Source: SAT2750 sp963581185
Lineage (GTDB): Bacteria; Planctomycetota; Planctomycetia; Pirellulales; Pirellulaceae
Direction: 5' to 3'
Length of the DNA: 7,053 nucleotides
Assembly: GCA_963581185.1 (NCBI GenBank)
Contig: CAUZOB010000241.1
Coordinates: 1-7,053, forward strand
Below, piece after piece: positions 5,613 to 7,053 of this stretch. The position numbers and the translations under genes were made by a program. A model generated the notes under the pieces. That model ran no database searches, was not told where the DNA came from, and was given only the letters and a program-made list of their open reading frames with translations. Each line of letters begins with the position of its first letter. Within the stretch, counting starts at the first letter, position 1.

Positions 5613-6977
5613 ATGACACTGTCCCGAAGAAAGTTCCTTCGAACTCAGGGGGCGATTCTCACCTTGCCTTTCTTGCCCTCATGGGCCGGCGCGGCTGCAA
5701 AGGAGGAGGATCAGACCAAGCCGAGCACAAAGCTCTTGATTATGTACATTCCCAACGGCATTGTTCGCCGTTGTTTCTTCCCTGGTGAGGAAGATGCAGC
5801 ACTGCCGGGCTTTGTAGGCGGTTTTGACGCCGACAAGACAAAGAACGAACTGCGTGTCCAGAATAAGCCCGGCATCTACCCGCTTGAACTCACATCGAGC
5901 ATGCAACCGTTAACGGACCATGCCAACGATATCACTTTGATAACGGGGTTGGATCGAAGTTACAAAAATGGTCAAGACGTGCATGCCCAGGGTGCCTCGT
6001 GTTATCTGACCAGCCTCTCACCAACGGCAGCCCAGGATCAGGGGATCCGGCATCCGAATGGCAGGAGTCTCGACCAGGTGATCGGCGATGCGGTAGGTCA
6101 TTCCAGCATATTCAACACCCTGGAGGTGAGCTGCAACGGCTTCACGGCTCCAAAGGAGCCAATCGAATTCGACAATATCTCCTGGTATGGCCCAGGTAAG
6201 ATTGCTCCCTCGATCCGTGAACCCCAAAAACTCTACGACCGACTCTTCCTGCGCGACAGCTTTCGAGAGCATCTCGCCAATGTCACCGACCTGGTGCTCG
6301 CGGACACCAAATCCTTGGCCCGGAAACTGGCGCCTGATGACCGTCGCACGCTGGACGAATTCATGGAGATGATTCGGAATATCGAAATTCGCATGGAGAA
6401 AATGGAAAACCTGCTCGCCGATGTTGACCTCGATGTTCCGCAGAACGAGGTCCTGCCGAGGGGCGAATACATTCGGTTGCAAGCCGACCTGGTGCTGTTG
6501 GCATTTCGGATGGGAATTACGAATGTCTCCACCTTCATGCTGGGACCAGAACGGTGGGACGCGACGTTGATGTATGAAGGTGTCTTCGACAAGCCTGTCC
6601 AACACCACAACATGACCCACAATCAAAAAGGCGAGGGCTACAAGGAGGTGCAAAAGATCGACATCTTTCATCTGCAACAGTACGCCTACGTACTGAAACG
6701 GATGAAGGAAATCAAGGAAGTCGATGGCAGCTCGATGCTCGACAACTCGGTGGTCACCTACGGCGCCGGTCTCGGTGACGGTTCCACGCACCAGTATTAC
6801 GATCTGCCGATGGTCGTGGCTGGCAAAGCACAGGGACAGGTGAAGCAGGGACGCTTTATCAAGATGAAGAGCGGAACGCTGAATTCAAACCTGTGGCTGA
6901 CCATGGCCCAGCTGATGGGCCTGGAGATCGACTCGTTCGCGGATAGCACGGGTGTCATCTCCGACATGTGGACCTAG
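5613..6977 (+). CDS. DUF1552 family protein with Tat-type leader
   Basis: This is a complete 454-residue protein, a usual length for DUF1552 (PF07586). Residues 4-10 (SRRKFLR), a hydrophobic core (about 13-24) and AGAAA at 26-29 make a convincing twin-arginine signal peptide, so the product is exported folded. Family features follow: IPNGI at 46-50, FFPGEE at 55-60, VHAQGASCYLTS at 123-134, PNGRSLDQVIGD at 148-159, and KIDIFHLQQYAYVL near 348-361. The tail carries TYGAGLGDGSTH (382-393), DLPMVVAG (397-404) and a closing FADSTG (442-447). As I recall the family, a His-rich HxxSHH-type motif is expected; here the equivalent is HNMTHN at 332-337. Function is unknown; planctomycete DUF1552 genes usually sit beside a DUF1592/DUF1587 cytochrome-like gene. 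None lies upstream here, and only 76 bp are visible downstream. It has its own strong promoter and ribosome site. Confidence 0.94.
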   Translation: MTLSRRKFLRTQGAILTLPFLPSWAGAAAKEEDQTKPSTKLLIMYIPNGIVRRCFFPGEEDAALPGFVGGFDADKTKNELRVQNKPGIYPLELTSSMQPLTDHANDITLITGLDRSYKNGQDVHAQGASCYLTSLSPTAAQDQGIRHPNGRSLDQVIGDAVGHSSIFNTLEVSCNGFTAPKEPIEFDNISWYGPGKIAPSIREPQKLYDRLFLRDSFREHLANVTDLVLADTKSLARKLAPDDRRTLDEFMEMIRNIEIRMEKMENLLADVDLDVPQNEVLPRGEYIRLQADLVLLAFRMGITNVSTFMLGPERWDATLMYEGVFDKPVQHHNMTHNQKGEGYKEVQKIDIFHLQQYAYVLKRMKEIKEVDGSSMLDNSVVTYGAGLGDGSTHQYYDLPMVVAGKAQGQVKQGRFIKMKSGTLNSNLWLTMAQLMGLEIDSFADSTGVISDMWT

Positions 6978-6997
6978 ACCCGCAGGACCGCGTCAAT

Positions 6998-7017
6998 GGT
7001 CGACAGGCTGCTCGACC
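6998..7017 (+). terminator. Stem-loop after the DUF1552 gene, weak terminator candidate
   Basis: GGTCGA and TCGACC form a perfect 6-bp stem around an 8-nt loop, beginning 21 nt after the stop codon. No T-run follows, so an intrinsic terminator is not well supported. It may stabilise the mRNA 3' end, or the transcript may continue past the window. Confidence 0.3.
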
Positions 7018-7032
7018 CGCCTTACTAAATCA

Positions 7033-7041
7033 CCCCCCCCC
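7033..7041. repeat. Run of nine C near the right edge
   Basis: Nine consecutive C, then T and CCC, 12 bp before the window ends. It lies outside any visible gene. It could be a real homopolymer tract or a sequencing/assembly artefact near a contig end; the sequence alone cannot tell. Confidence 0.6.
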
Positions 7042-7053
7042 TCCCGCCGGGCT

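Noticed and set aside
6018..6791. Minus-strand frame of 257 codons opposite the DUF1552 gene
   Set aside because: It lies wholly antisense to a well-supported gene. The product has no recognisable domain, and its openness is explained by codon usage of the real gene.

Overview
The window most likely comes from a member of the Planctomycetota, or a close PVC relative such as Verrucomicrobiota. The argument rests on gene content: a DUF1501 protein, a DUF1552 protein and a CRTAC1/ASPIC-type FG-GAP repeat protein all lie within 7 kb, and these families are strongly expanded in planctomycetes. The DNA is moderately GC-rich by eye. No rRNA, tRNA, CRISPR array, transposase or phage gene is visible.

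Layout. Four protein genes are supported. On the minus strand, read from right to left, are: a membrane-anchored TPR/FG-GAP/ASPIC protein (2752-5061); a Met/His-rich outer-membrane 'transporter' of the Phenol_MetA_deg-like barrel type (1250-2395); and the first 300 codons of a Tat-type DUF1501 protein (start at 901, running off the left edge). On the plus strand is a complete DUF1552 protein with a Tat-type leader (5613-6977). The DUF1501 gene is easily missed because it has no stop codon inside the window.

Intergenic regions. The gaps are long: 348, 356 and 551 bp. The three minus-strand genes therefore need not form one operon, and two of them have their own promoter candidates. The 551-bp divergent region carries a good sigma70-like promoter for DUF1552, an extended -10 promoter candidate for the ASPIC gene, and a dense group of hairpins between them. 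A palindrome that could be an operator or an mRNA hairpin lies just upstream of the barrel gene's ribosome binding site. A weak hairpin plus T-run follows the ASPIC gene.

How the genes may work together. All four products are predicted to leave the cytoplasm: two by Tat-like leaders, one by a Sec-type signal into the outer membrane, and one as an N-terminally anchored protein with a large Ca-binding-repeat domain outside. The shared theme is the cell envelope, possibly metal related because of the Met/His-rich barrel protein. None of the four has an established biochemical function that I can assign. The idea of one shared system is inference from proximity only. I see no clear defence, mobile or biosynthetic system here.
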